From: Brachionus manjavacas | Lineage: Eukaryota > Rotifera > Eurotatoria > Ploima > Brachionidae | Assembly (NCBI GenBank): GCA_019054805.1 | Contig: JAHQIY010000001.1 | Coordinates: forward strand, 9,686,501 to 9,750,500 | Direction of reading: 5' to 3' | DNA: 64,000 bases | Shown: positions 11,571-25,000 of the stretch, piece by piece | Layout: each line of letters begins with the position of its first letter | Numbering within the stretch: position 1 is the stretch's first letter | Translations under genes and position numbers: made by a program | The notes under the pieces: generated by a model | Database searches by the model: none | Seen by the model: only the letters and a program-made list of their open reading frames with translations | Told to the model about the DNA's origin: nothing

Positions 11571-14500
11571 GACTCGATCGGCTTCTTATATTATCGACAT
11601 GGCTTGTTTTGTGCATCTCACCCAATCACTAGTCTAGTTATTGTCTTTTCTGTAGTTTTTTTATCTTGGTAAGTTTAAAATTCTAACAATTTTATCAAGT
11701 CTAAATAAATAAATTAACAAGCTATCCTCTTAAAAATCTCCAGTCTTTTAGTAGTTCCCTAGAGCAATACAAGCAACCACTAGATCAGTTAAGTGATCTC
11801 GAGTCCAGTCTTGAGCTAAACGAATTTGTTAACTACGATCGAAATGCCGATAAACCTGCTTGGGTAAGTTAATTTAAATTTTAAAACTAATTAAAAAAAA
11901 TGAGTATCAAATTATTCGAAATTTTATAGCCAAAATTAACCTAAAAAGGCTTTAACATAAAAATACTGAAATAAATGTTTGTTTAGCGTAAAACATAATA
12001 GTGTACCATGATTTATGATACATAGTTCAAGGTTCTGGCCAAATTAATTGGTTTTCATAACAAATAATTATAATTTAAACAGAACTCAAATAAATGTAAA
12101 TACGAGCATCAAAAAATTCAAGTTAGAAAGCTTTAATTTGTTAAGTTTAATTAAAATTTAACTAATATTTGAATACTCTATTTAAAATATATAAACATAC
12201 ATTTTTCAAATTTTTTCTTGAATATTTCTAAGTTAATTTTGTTTCTAACCTTTTTTGAGACTTGAACTTGAAAAATTCTTACAATGCCATGCAGTTTCAA
12301 GTGATAAATTTTTTTTAATTCAAAATAAAAATAATTTAAAAAAAAAGCCCGTACAGTCGAATGATTTGTGTGTTTGTCATAAAAGCAGAGGAACTAAAAT
12401 TAACCCGCTGAGGGTGCAAAAAATCTTAAAAATATCTCTGCAATACGGGGTGAATGTTTAAACCCCTTTCATCAAAAAAAATAGGTCCGGCTTCGACTGG
12501 GTAATAATTGCGGTGTCAATGATGAACTCGAAGCAGGACCCGAGATTAAAATTACGCAAAATATTACGCGTAAAAACAAGTGTAGAATTGAGTAAATCTA
12601 AGCATAAAATCGCGTTTATTAAATAACTTTCGGTGTCATCATTTAGACGCATTTAAGCACACTGCATCAAAATGCTTAAAAACGTCCCATTTTTTACTAA
12701 AAATAAACTAATAAATACCCATTATATCGAGATTATAAAAAAATATTATTTTGCATATTAATAAAAAATTAATAAAAAAGGTATGAATGTAACTAGGTTG
12801 GCGAATTTATTATAAAAAATAAAATAATAAAAATTAAATAAAGAAATAGATTATAAAAACAAAATACAGCAAGAGATATTTTTTTTCAAATTAAAAGTTG
12901 AATTAATTAATTAATGTCAAGTCAAACAAAAATAAAAAAACGGTGATTATAAATTGGTTGCCCTAGAAAAATTAAAGTCTTTATCATAAAAATTCACAAA
13001 ACTATTAACAAATTCAACGATTCTTGATATCATACTGACTTCCATTGTAATGCTTTTGTTAGTGATGTTGTTGAATATTCTTGTTTATTTGTTTCTGAGT
13101 CAGCTGGCTAAAATTTTTGACACCAAATTTTTGTACAAGATTTAATAAAAAAAATTTAAATAAAAGTTGAATTGTGGAAAAGTGAAAATGTTAAAAAAAT
13201 GAATATTAACATGTCGCTATCGAATTATATGAAAATTTTACGGTCATTTTCGACTTTAAATTTTATGTTAGTTATTTATTTATTTATTTATTTATTTGTT
13301 AACTGTACCGAGCTAAAGCTCCTTCAGATTAAAAATAAAAAATTAAGTTAAGTAAAATTAAAAATTAAAAAAGTTAAGTAAAATAAAATCAAAAAATAAA
13401 AATATGAATAAAGTTTGGAAGAGTTAAATATATAATAAATGTTAGTTGATTGATTAATGTTATAAAAAGGAAATGTTAGTTTTAATTGGTAGCTTATCAT
13501 GTCAATACATGAGAAGTTTTAATCAATAAATTATTATTATTTATTTGCTTCTCTGTTCGAGCATAGGCTCCTTCAGATAAAAAAAAAAAAAAAAAAAAAT
13601 AAATAAAATAAAATAAAATAAAATAATTAAAACAGTTTAAAAACTTTTAAATTTTAAATAAGTTATTTTTTCATTTATAAATTAAAGGATGAGATACAAA
13701 AATAATAATTAAAGAGCTGGGAGAAAAAATAAAAAAACAAAAAAAAAAAAAAATAAAAAGAAAACAAAAAATATAGATAAGATCTTAAGAGTCAGAAAAT
13801 TTTTGTATAATTAGGTAGCAGCTACATAGGGGAGTAGGATTCGTAATAAATCTAGAATCGAAGCCTCTTTGATACTCCGAAACAAGTCTTTTAGTCAATG
13901 GAACTGAATAATCAAGAGCATTACGGAGGTAATTTTCTAAGAGATTGCTTAATCTGTGGTCAATTTTACTGATATTCAATTTATTTTCTGCTTCATAGAA
14001 TAATGATTCAGAGGAGGTTCTGAGAGGAAGTTTTAGAATGCATCTAACAGCAGTATTTTGAATAACTTGTAGCTTTTGTAAACCTGATTCGGAGAATGAG
14101 TTAAGACATGGAAAATTATAATCCAGAATTGAGCCAATAAGTGCCTTGTAAAGACTAGCTAGTATATTGTGGTTGAGCTTCCAATTTTTTGAAGACAAAA
14201 TTTTTATTATATTGAGTCTATTCATGCATTTAGTCTTTACTTCTTTAATTTGTTTATCAAAGCAAAGACTTTCATCAAAGTACAGACCAAGAAATTTATT
14301 AGTTTTAGAATAGGGAATTGTTTTGTTGAATAACTGAAGTCTAAAGGTATTATTAAATTTCTTATTTTTTGTGAAAATTGTGTAGCTACATTTATTTGGG
14401 CACATTTTCATTTTCCATTTGCATAACCATGGCTCTATTTCTTTTAAATAGTTATTTATTTCTCTTTCAATTCTTCCTGTCTTTTTAAATATGAAGAAAG

Positions 14501-17500
14501 TAATCAGATCATCAGCAAACATGAGTGAGTATTTTTTGTTCGAAATATCGGCTTTGGGAACATCATTAATAAATATGCTAAAGAGTAAGGGGCTTATTAC
14601 TGAGCCTTGTGGAACGCCTGCCCTAATTGGAAATGAATTTGATGTAAAGTCATTAATTTTTACCTTGAAAGATCTGTGATACAAGAATGATCGTATCCAG
14701 AGGATAAGATAGTCAGGTATTTGAGCTTTAATTAGTTTATAGAAGAGACCTTCATGCCAAACCTTATTAAATGCCTTAGAAATATCAAAAAAGAGACCGC
14801 ACACCTTTTTAGATCTGCAAAAAGACTCAGATATTTTTTGAATCAAAAAGATAAGGTTGTCTGCAGTCTTCCTTAATCGTCTAAAGCCAGATTGTTCATT
14901 TGCTAGTATTTTATTATTTTCAACATATGAATAAAGTCTATTGTAAACTATCCTTTCCAGTAATTTTCCAAAACAACTTGTAACACTTATTGGACGATAG
15001 TTATTAGGGTCGGAAGGAAACTCTTTTTTTTTTAAATCATAGAAATTTTGGCGATCTTCCTAGCTTCAGGGAAAAAATCATTTTTTAAGCAAAGGTTAAA
15101 GAACTCTAGGACTCTTATTAGGAAAGGATTCGGAAGATTTTTAAGCATTTTATTATGGATTCCATCAAAACCCATTGCCGATTGATCTTTAGCTTTGTTG
15201 ATAGCTTCTTTTAGCTCGGATAGTGTAATTTCAACAAATTTAATACTCTGTTTCTTGTTAAAATAATCATTGACAAATTTATGTACTTCTCTATCAGAAT
15301 TAACATTGATAAAGTCATAATTCAAACTAAATGTATCTTTAAGAATTCCACCAAAGCAGTTACCTATATCGATTTCTGAGTCAAAAATGCTATTTTTATA
15401 CTCAAGTTTATTAATTTTGTAATATGATTTTGATTTTCTAAATTTGTTTATCTTATTCCAAAACGGTTTACTAGATTTTGGGTTTTTGCCTATTTTATTA
15501 ATGAAATTTGACCAATTTTTGTTTCTAAACTCTCTTAATTTATATCTCAATTCACTTGTTAATTTGTTTTACAAAGGCCTAAATTCCGCATATTTTGATT
15601 TTAATCTTTTTGCTTTCCTTCTTTGTCTAATTGTATCAATAATGTCTCTTGGTAATGTTTGCCTAAATAATTTACAAGATTTAGCTGGGATAGACCCGCT
15701 TGCAGCATTATTTAATTCATTGGTAAGTTTACTAGCGATAGCCTCAATGTTATTAAACTCGAGATCAGAGCAGTCTTCATATTGGCTATTGCAAAGAAGA
15801 CTCTTAAATTTAACCCAGTCAGCTCTGTTGAAGTCATAAATCAATTACGATTTAACTTATATCAACTATCAAGGATTGTCTTTTTAATTGTATGTATCAG
15901 CATGCTCATAAAAACTTTAATCCAATTATTTTTCCATTCATGAAGAACTTTTAACATCCTACATATAATTATAATAAATCAAAAACGCTCAAAGAGATCA
16001 ACTCTAACCGGATACCTCCACTATGCTTTTTTTGCCAGTAAAATAGCATATTCGCCAGTCTATTAAAAAATTGTCAGATTAAAACTAAATTTTCTTTTAT
16101 GAATCTTTTATCAAATAATAAATTTAGAGAAATTTTTAATTACGCTTCCTTCTTATTTTGTTTTATTTTTTGTTAATTTACTATGAATAAAAAAAAGCAT
16201 CATTTCAATAATTCTTAAAATATTATTAAATCACTAAAAACCATTCATGAACAGGATTGTTTTTTTTTTTTAAAACAATTACGTCAAAATATCAATCAAA
16301 ATAATCAATCTTTCATTATTTTTTGCTGGAAAATATTGAGCTCTCATTTTAGTGCGTAAATACACATAACTCCACTTTTCTCTCAAAAACAAAGAAGATC
16401 GCGATGCGTTAATACACAAATAATTTGTAAATCTAATAATATAATTTTTAAAAATATTTTTTTATGCTTTCAAAAATAATTTAAATTTCAAAAAGAGATT
16501 TTAAATTTCGTATGAAATCAACTTTTTTTATTTATTTATTTATATTTTGAACTTTTGCCATTATTTTTATAAAATCTTAAAAACACGTTAAAAACGCTGT
16601 TTTGTTAAAGATTATTACGCGTTTACGCATAAAAACAGGCGTTTATTTGTAGATGCGTTTTTTTGCGTGACATTTTGCGTTATTTAAATCCCGGGGAACC
16701 TCAGTGTAAGATCGAATCCGTTGCCCAGAAAGGTACTGGAAAATGAAATGAGCCCCTTACCTATTATGCACAAGAATAGAAAAGGTACAATTTAAAAAAA
16801 ATAAAAATATATATTCTATGATATTTTTCTTCTATTTTTCTCTACAATTTTAAATTTTAAAATTAAATATTTTCTATATTTGAACAAAAAATTCAATTTA
16901 TTTACAAAATTTAGATATCAAAATTGAATTGTAATTATAAACAAAAGTCTCATTTGGATTTAATTTTTATTGATTATTAGTATGTAAATAAGGTTAAATT
17001 AAAATGCAATGATATTATTAAAATAAAATTGAATTCGATTTTTACCAATGGAGTAAATGATCTTTCATTTTCACTGATATTGCATTTTATTTTACTTTTG
17101 TATGATTTTCAATTGAAATCACTAAAGTTAAGTTAACTTAAAAAATGAATTTTTTTTAAATGCTGATTTTGGTTATAAATATAACAATCAAGTTTAGTCA
17201 ATAATGAATAATTTTATTTTAATAATGATTTTTTTAAAAATTAAGTATAATCAAGTGCCAATTGCTTACATTCAAAGAATTGTTGTAAAGTCTATTTTTA
17301 ACATTCCAAAATCGAAAATTTCTCTAATAAATAGTACTTTAAATAATATGCAAGAAAATGAAAATTTAGACGAAAACAAACTATTTTTTATTGATTTATT
17401 TCGTACACCTTTATCTCAACTATTTGAACTAAATAATTTTATTCGAAATTTCCGTTCCAAAGACAAAAAGTCCTTGATTAGTGACATGTGTGTGCATGTT

Positions 17501-20500
17501 GGTGAATTGAGCAAAAATGATCGACTGGAATCTGGAAAAAAACATTCGACAGACTTCAACAAACATTACTTGCCTGAATTTAACTGTTTGTATTTGTCAC
17601 CGGCCAATTTTTGGTCAAACAATTTTGCAGAGTTTGCCAAAGACAACGATTTCATGAACACAATCAACAATTTGCCTGTTAAGATCAAAAACACAAATTT
17701 AGACCAAGGCGAACAGCTTTTTCAATCTGAAAACGAAGAAAAAACTTGGTCAGAATTTTTCAACAGCATTTTGAACCATTTGACAAACGACGATTTCATC
17801 ATTGATGAACAAAAGGCCACCAATATCAGAGAGCTTTTGTTCGGTGTTTCATGGTCATCGACACTCAAATCATTGGACGATGATAGTCAACTGCTAGAAA
17901 GAATTAACAAGAAAATACCTCAAAATGACACCAAGTCAATAGTGATGACATACGCAATAACCATGGCCCTTAAAAAATGTGATCTTGAATTTTTAGAAGA
18001 ATTTAAGCAAAAGTTAAACGAAAAATTTAATTTTTTTCAAAGCGAGCCAGCAGATTATGCAAAAGAAAATGAAATCTACAATTTACAGTATACTCGACAA
18101 AGTATAGTCTATTACATTCCCTATGTGCTGCTGTATCTATTGCTTTTTCTTTATATCTATATTTCTGTGAGAAAAATAGAATTCGTTAAGTCAAAGTGGG
18201 GTCTGGCATTCGCTGCCTTGGCCCATGTCATAATTTCTCTGTTCATGTCAATCGGCATATGCTCCCATTTTGGCCTAACACCTACTCTAAATGGTGGAGA
18301 AATATTTCCATACTTGATTACAATGATTGGCTTTGAGAACATTGTAGTACTGACCAAATCTGTAGTGTCTACACCTTTCGATTTGGATGTTAGATACAGA
18401 ATTGCTCTGGGATTAAAAAAAGAGTCGTGGCTGATCACAAAAATATTAAGCTTTGAATTGATAATTATTTTTTTCGGCATTTTGACCATGGTTCCGGCAA
18501 TACAGGAATTTTGTATATTCGCTTATGTCGGTCTACTTACCGATTTTTTCTTGCAAAATTTCTATTTTGTCCCAATCTTATCTATAGACATAAGAAGAAT
18601 GGATTTGTCGGATTTAAATAGGAAAATAGAGCATCTAGGACCTAGAAATAAACAGCCAAGTTCCACAACTGGACGTAATGAGAGTATGAGCCAAAATGGG
18701 GAAATCACTAATCGGAATTGTTCTAAATTAGCCAGCACTGGTTTGTCGACTAATGCTCATTACTGTCACCATAAAACCCAAAGCAAATGGTACTGGTATT
18801 TAAATTATCTATTTGGAAAAAACTACGCAAATTATTTAGCAAATAAGAGTGTACAATTTTTTTATTTTTGGGCTAACACAAGACTTGTGCAACGGATAAT
18901 TATGTTCTTGGCGGTTTTTTGGATTATTTTAATATTTTACAAGTCACTGCTTGTTGTTGAACTAATGAGATATGATGTAAATGTAAAAAAAGAAACAGTA
19001 GAAGCACTCTTACCAAAAGGACTTGGCTTTCCGAAATTGTTTAAGGACAATTTTCAACAATTGCTTTTTACAACTACCAAAAATCCGCAGCTCGATTCCC
19101 AAAAATTCATTGATAGCAGCCTGACATTTGACAACCTCAAACATAGCTTTCAAAATTTTTTGATCAAAAAAAATAATTCCTACCAGACCTATGGTTCGTC
19201 GACTGTGTCGTCATATAATTCATTTGAGTCCAAAAAAGCATATCTTTTAGGTGACCAAAATTGGCAGTCTTTATCCTACTATCACTGGCTGACTTTATTT
19301 TCTTATTATAACATTAGTTTATACAAAAGATATGTGGCCATTTTACCTCAAATGAATATTTATTCGCTAATTAGTAAATCTGACATACTCAAGTTCAGGA
19401 ATAGAGACGAAATCAAAAATTACAACTCGTTTATTTCTGTTGATAATGAATCGAAATTTGTTTTAGAAAACTCCAATTTTTCCATGTTTGGAAAAGTGAA
19501 CCATTTGTTCAAGGAAAGCAAAAAAACTGATACTGATGGACAAGTTAAAAGTGCTGTCTTTGAGCTTATGGCAATTGTTGTCTTTGGAATTCCGGCCATA
19601 TTCATTATTGTATATCTCCTTATTCTTTTATATAAATTTTTGTGTTCAAAAAATTATGAAGAATGGCACAAAACCTGGTCTACGTCAAATATTCGTCAAA
19701 AGTACAAGCTCATTCACAGAAAAAAGACTATATCTTTAGACAAGGGTGACACTTTAAAGGAAAATTGCTCGGACTGCTATTCAGAATCCGACTCGGATGA
19801 TTGTGACCCAATTCAATCAAAGTTGTCCAGCACTTTAGCAGATTCGTGCACAAAAACAAACCAAGATGACTATATCAATAAAATAATCAATGGAAAACAA
19901 GATGAAATTGACTTAGTTCCATTCAAATCAATTAATTGTGATCTGGATTCCAGGCATGACTATTCTTTAGACCTTTTGTCAACTGGTAGTAGCTTCTTCG
20001 TGACCAATGATGTGTCCAATCAGTTGAAAATTTGGTCCTTAATCGAATCAGCATCATCCGATATTACCAGGACAATAAACATGGACAATTATTCTTCTAT
20101 TTGGTCGCTGTGTTTGACTTATGATGATCAATGTGTGTTTCTAGGCTTTTCAGATGGTCTTGGCAAACTATTAAACTTGGAAACAGACTCATTCAAATAT
20201 TATCAATGTAGTAATCCGAATGGGATTACAGATATAAAAGAATTGAAATCAAAACATTCAGAATTCCAATTTAAATCAAATAAAAATTTTTCCATTGATG
20301 ATGAGTATAATTTTGTAGTCTGTAGATTGAATGGAATTTTGGAAATAATTGAATATAAGAGTCAAAATTTTAATCTAATTTTCAGATTAAGAGCTCACAG
20401 CTCGCCTATTACTAACCTGTGTTATGCAAATGGAGGAGATTATCTATTGACCAGTGGTCAAGATCTTGTATTGAAAATATTCAAGATAAATTTGTCAAAA

Positions 20501-21352
20501 AGCCAACTGCACAATCAAATGAGAGAAGATGAGATAAGAGTTATGTTTGAATCGACCGATCATGCTGATAGTCCCATTACTTCGATTTGCATTGACAAGG
20601 ATAATAGCATCAGTGCAGCCAGTGGTTCCCAAGACGGTACCATATTCATCTGGAATCTGTTCACTTGTGAAAAAATACGCGTCTTAAATGACATAATGAA
20701 TAGCAAGCTCACGTCACCCGGAATAATAAAACTAGAATTGTCTCAAAATCTATTGATTAGTATTAACTATGAACATCAAATGTGTATTTTTAATCGAGTA
20801 AAAGGTAAACTGGTTAGGGAATTTAAATTTTTCGCACCAGTAACTCCGCGACAGGAGCGATTGGACGATGATGGCGATCTTAATTCGACTACAGATTATT
20901 GTTTAAATTTTATATCTAGTTCAATATTTAATGATGTTGTCTCAGGATTAGTTTGTTTTTTTAAAAATACAATTTTTTACAGACGAACAAGTAGAAAAAA
21001 GCTCAGCGAATTTAAATCAAATGAAGCGACTTTTCAGCCTATACCGTCCATGTGTTTGTATTCTAGGAGTATTCTAATGACCGGTGGTAGTTCGTGCATA
21101 TTCTTATGGAATATAGAAAAAGGTGAATTAATAAAAAAAATAAATATCAAGAAGCATCAAACAAAGAGGAAAAAGTATTCTCAAATGAACACTATTAAAG
21201 ACATAAGGGTAATAGATCCTTTGGCAATTGGATCCAAAAGCCTTCTAAATGCAAAGCTATACCGCGCAAATAAGCTAGTTCTGGCAACAGATTACAACGA
21301 TGCTATCTATGTGCTTAGGATTCCGATCAGTATTGTTCAAAATTATGACTAA
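11571..21352 (+). CDS. SCAP: SCAP, SREBP cleavage-activating protein (start exon not found)
   Basis: SCAP escorts SREBP from ER to Golgi when sterols are low. Exons found: 11571-11668, 11752-11863 and 17246-21352, giving 1438 residues after the missing start. Exon 1 has YRHGLFCASHPITSLVIVF, the first membrane segment. The spliced W/YNQVPIAYIQRIVVKS joins exons 2 and 3 as in animal SCAPs. The sterol-sensing domain spans roughly residues 350-520 and is very well conserved (SVRKIEFVKSKWGLAFAA, FGLTPTLNGGEIFPYL, TKSVVSTP, LVPAIQEFC-like MVPAIQEFCIFA, SIDIRRMDLSDL). MDLSDL sits where vertebrates have MELADL, the COPII-binding site. A large luminal region, a last membrane segment, and WD40-like repeats (LTSGQDLVLKIFKI, AASGSQDGTIFIWNL) complete the protein. 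Exon 1 begins after an AG, so the start lies in an upstream exon or is added by trans-splicing. Intron 2 is 5.38 kb. Confidence 0.93.
12475..12620 (+). repeat. Left arm of an inverted repeat pair in the SCAP intron
   Basis: Contains CCCGAGATTAAAATTACGC followed by a Cys-codon-like CG-richer stretch. An inverted, diverged match (CCCGGGATTTAAATAACGC on the other strand) lies at about 16600-16760. The pair encloses about 4 kb including the LINE. Confidence 0.5.
13275..13437 (-). mobile_element. Very short LINE 3'-end copy
   Basis: Read on the minus strand, a T-rich 3' UTR leads into CTGAAGGAGCTTTAGCTCGG and a tail of AAAT repeats (13275-13300). It is the same family as at 4785 and 29397. ATGTTAGTT occurs just outside both ends (about 13266 and 13439), a possible 9-bp target-site duplication. 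Confidence 0.75.
13536..15850 (-). mobile_element. 5'-truncated LINE with frameshifted reverse transcriptase, antisense in SCAP intron 2
   Basis: A non-LTR retrotransposon of the jockey-like type, lacking the endonuclease end. Reading from 15844 leftward: a basic linker, the start of RT with SAMGFDGIHNKMLKN and NNYRPISVTSCFGKLLERIV, then NEQSGFRRLRKTADNLIF, the catalytic-core FDISKAFNKVWHEGL, GVPQGSVISPLLFSIFINDV and FADDL (one of the catalytic Asp pairs), and the C-terminal thumb ending CSCYLIIQKF. At least two frame breaks (near 15560 and in an A-run near 15035) mean it is inactive. The 3' UTR runs to 13536 and ends in GGAGCCTATGCTCG, the same terminal hairpin shape as other copies, then an AAT-type tail. 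It is transcribed with SCAP only as intron sequence, in antisense. Confidence 0.92.
16600..16760 (-). repeat. Right arm of the inverted repeat pair in the SCAP intron
   Basis: Inverted, diverged counterpart of 12475-12620: the segments share CTGGG(T/C)AA, CCCG(A/G)GATT and ACGCAAAAT on opposite strands, plus several ACGC/GCGT clusters unusual in this AT-rich DNA. Confidence 0.5.
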
Positions 21353-22039
21353 ATTGTGATTCATTTATTGTATTGTCCTAATTTTTATGTGCGTCAAATG
21401 AAGATCTTTTAGAGTGTAAAATATGTTTTAAAAAAAAATTATTTTTTCAAAAATTTTTTATTTTTCGACTTTTACATTTATTGTTTATAATAGTTTTGTT
21501 TGTTAAATATAGATAAAAAAGTCCATTTTAATTCGTTTTAACTAAATGATAGGAAAAAAAGAGTTTTTAATCAATAAAAAATTCTAAAGTGGTTAAAATT
21601 AATTTATTAAATAGTTATAATTTAAAAAAAAATATGTATAACAGCTAAATCAAAATTTTAGTGATGACGAGTATTGAAAAAAAAGATTGAAATTTTTAAT
21701 TATTCAGTTTAACAAACAGTTGAAAAATAAACTTAATTATATTGTTTGTTTAGTCTCAAAAAAGAATCTATAAAAAAAAAGTTCGAAAAAATGATAAGCT
21801 TTTTTTTTCCAGTGACGAATCGGCAATTAAAATAGAAACCATAGTCGCTCAAATGCAATCAATAATTCTATTCGAAATAATTATTAAAAAATAAGCTAAC
21901 GTTTTTAGAAAAAAAAAAGTGAAAGGAGATTTTTTTTTAATTAGAAGAACTCGAAAACAAAAAAAAGTAAATTGTCGAAAAGTGATACTTAGAAAAAAAA
22001 ATGTAAATTAATTTAATTAAAAATTTAAATGATTTAAGT
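21353..22039. other. Convergent 3' flanks of SCAP and the YTH gene
   Basis: A/T-rich sequence with long A runs between two convergent genes; several AATAAA-like strings could serve as polyadenylation signals for either gene. No coding sequence seen. Confidence 0.5.
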
Positions 22040-25000
22040 CTAGATCTGACCAATATTGGCGCGAATAAACTCAGGCTGATTCAATCGGTCGAAATTTACG
22101 TCCGGATTCGGATTTGAATTAGATCCATATGAAGAGGACGAATCAGGCGAGCACATCGATGACGAAGAAGTGTCATTTTTTACCGGTATAATCAGCTGGC
22201 TCTCTGATTTGGGGTCTATTTTAAGAGGAACTTTGGCAATCGCTTCCTCTTCATGTCTGGTATTTTCATAATGGTCAAAATCATCAAAAATTGACGATGT
22301 ATGCTTAAATGTGTGAAAAACCTTCAGAACTTGAATGCCCTTGTCAAACGGAATTTCCTGTGTGTCCCTGGAATTGGTCACCGGTTTATTGTCATTGTTT
22401 TCGAGCTTAATGTTTCTCAGCAACGAATTTGGCACATCTTTTACATAAACCCATTTAACTTGGAAGCATCCTCTCCATTTGTCTTGAGACCAAAGCTCTG
22501 TTCGGCGGTTGAAATCCACTCGGGATATCATCTCGGCCATGCCGCAGAAATGGCGCGAGCCATTCACCGAAAAGAATAGATAAACTGGCGTATTGCCTTC
22601 GCCTTTAATGTAAGCCGAATTTAATCTTCGGTTACCATGCTCGGTGGAACACCAAACATTATGTTTTATACTGGCAAAAACATCGTCTTCCGAATAACTT
22701 TTAATTACAAAAAATCTAGCCGAAATTGGTGTAATGTTGAACTCGATTGGATTGTAGCTGCTTGTATCTATTTTGTTTGGCTTCAAATCAATTTGAACTG
22801 GGTTCATGTCGTTCTTTTTTTCGTCGTCCATGAAAAATTTTTTGTCCAAATTGGTCATAAAAGAGGATATTTTTAATTGAGGGGGATGCTGGGGTTTGTA
22901 GAAGTCTTCTTCGGAGAACTGTTTTTTGCTATTGATGCTGGACTTTTCTCGGTCATTCGAAATGTGATACGTGTTAAAGTCCGGCTCAATATTTGAATAA
23001 AAATTGGACAAAGTGCCAAATTGTTTTTGCTGCTGCTTTTGGTAGTTGTTATATTGTTGACGCTTATAGTAGTTCTTGTTAAATGTGTAGTTTGATTGAT
23101 TTTGATTTTCAAATGGAACATTTGTCTTAGACGTATTCTCTTGCAGAATTTTGGACTCATCTTGAAAAATATTTCCATTTAATTTTTATTTTTATTTATT
23201 TTTTTAAATTTGTTTTATAAAATTAATTCATAATTTCTAAAAGATCAGTAATTGCATATTAATTTGAATTAATTATCATTTGGGTTTAATAATTAATTAA
23301 GCATTAAGCTTAATGAAAGTTTAATAAAATAAATTTAGAAAAAGCACATGTTTGGTTTTGATGAAAATTTGATCATACTAGCACGAGACTTTTCCATACA
23401 AAATATTATTCTTTATTTATGCGAAATAAAATTAGCAGGAAACTTAAGAATTTTGAAAAAAAAATAGTATTCAATTTAATCTTCTGATTCCTAGAAAAAA
23501 AAACAATTTTTGAAAAAAAAACTTAAACATCTATCGAAGAAAAGAAAATTTTTTGTAGTATCTATTTTTCAATTAAATAAATTAGTTTAAAAATTGACAC
23601 AATCTTTAAAAAAAAAATTTAAATTCTTGTGTATACATAATATAAGTAAAGATATTCTTCGGGAACTTTTCTGTTCTGCAGATATCGCAAATGGGGCCGA
23701 AATTTAACCAAAATTTTATAATTTTATTTAAAAACGTGTCTCTATATAATTTATCAGTTTAGCATGATCAGAAATTGTGAATTTTGGAACAAATACCTGT
23801 TAATACAATAATTAAAGCCTGAAATTGGTTCTGTAAATTGGATCTATCCTCAGCAAAAATTCTGGAAAAAAAACACACATGTTAAGATGTATTAAAATTC
23901 ATCGGTAGAATAAACATTGAATACTTGAAGAATGACTAATACAATTTACAGGACCAATTCCGGACTTTTTAAAAATTATTTAAAAAGTCAAAAATTATTT
24001 ATAATTATTAAGTTCTTTTTTTCAGAAAAGAATATCATTTTTTCTTTTGTTTTTTGTTCCAAAATTCACGTGTAATTTTAAGGCAAAGTCTGACATTCAT
24101 AGAAATTTTATTTATGGTTTTCAATTTATTATTTAAGCGATATCTGTCAGCACATGATCTCCACAAATCTAAGAACAAAAAAAATTCATTATTGATTTGA
24201 CATATTTTCATTATTCAAATGAAACTTAAACACATTTAAAAAAAATTTAATTCCTCCTGCTTTTAATTATTTATTTATTTGACAATTATTCAGTTTATTG
24301 AAAAATTCTTGAACTGATTTAATATTTGACAATTTGATTTAAAATTTTTGACTACTTACGATTTGAGTTTATTGGAGGGAAGGAATTGTTGTCAATATTA
24401 AACTCATGCTGGTTGTGGCTGGTGTTCATATTTTTGAAAAAATTTTGTGCATCATACTGATTTTCAATATTGCTTGATTGATTTAACTCTGACGAATGTT
24501 CGGGCAAAGTGTAGCTTGAAAAATTGTTTATATTTGGTTGATTTAGGTGATAATTAAATTGATTGTTAAAAAATCGGTTTTGCTCCATTTGGCCGGTAAT
24601 TTCTCCATTGGGTCCAACAAAATTCGTCCATGATTTATTGTCACTCTCGTTTAATTTAATGTTTTCAGCATTATCAACTAAATTCGGTTGATTATTTACA
24701 TAATTATTAAAATTGTATCTTTTTGTATATTTGTTGTTTTGGTTATTATATTGATTATTTCTTGAGTTTTTAGCATTTCTACCACCGACATTTTTATAGT
24801 CATTCAGGCTCAATGAATTAAACTCAGTCTCAAGTTTATTAGGTTTATTTTTTTGGTTATTTGAATTGTTTGCATAAAAGTTCTGATACTGAACATTGTT
24901 CGGATTGGAGCCCACATTTTGCCGTTTGTTATAATTTCTGTGATTTGGCTGAAAATCAGGAACGGGACTAATTTGAGGGTTTCCATAGCCAAAACCGAAC

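Noticed and set aside
12255..12652. Short ORFs on both strands in the SCAP intron
   Set aside because: Low-complexity or repeat-arm sequence with no splice signals or motifs.
15444..15839. 131-codon plus-strand ORF
   Set aside because: It is the antisense shadow of the LINE reverse transcriptase on the minus strand; hydrophobic, with no recognisable motif.
16690..16740. tRNA-like B box (GATCGAATCC) suggesting a tRNA gene or SINE
   Set aside because: No cloverleaf could be drawn and no A box lies at the right distance; kept only as part of the inverted arm.
22301..22876. Two plus-strand ORFs
   Set aside because: Both lie opposite the YTH domain exon, which is clearly coding on the minus strand.
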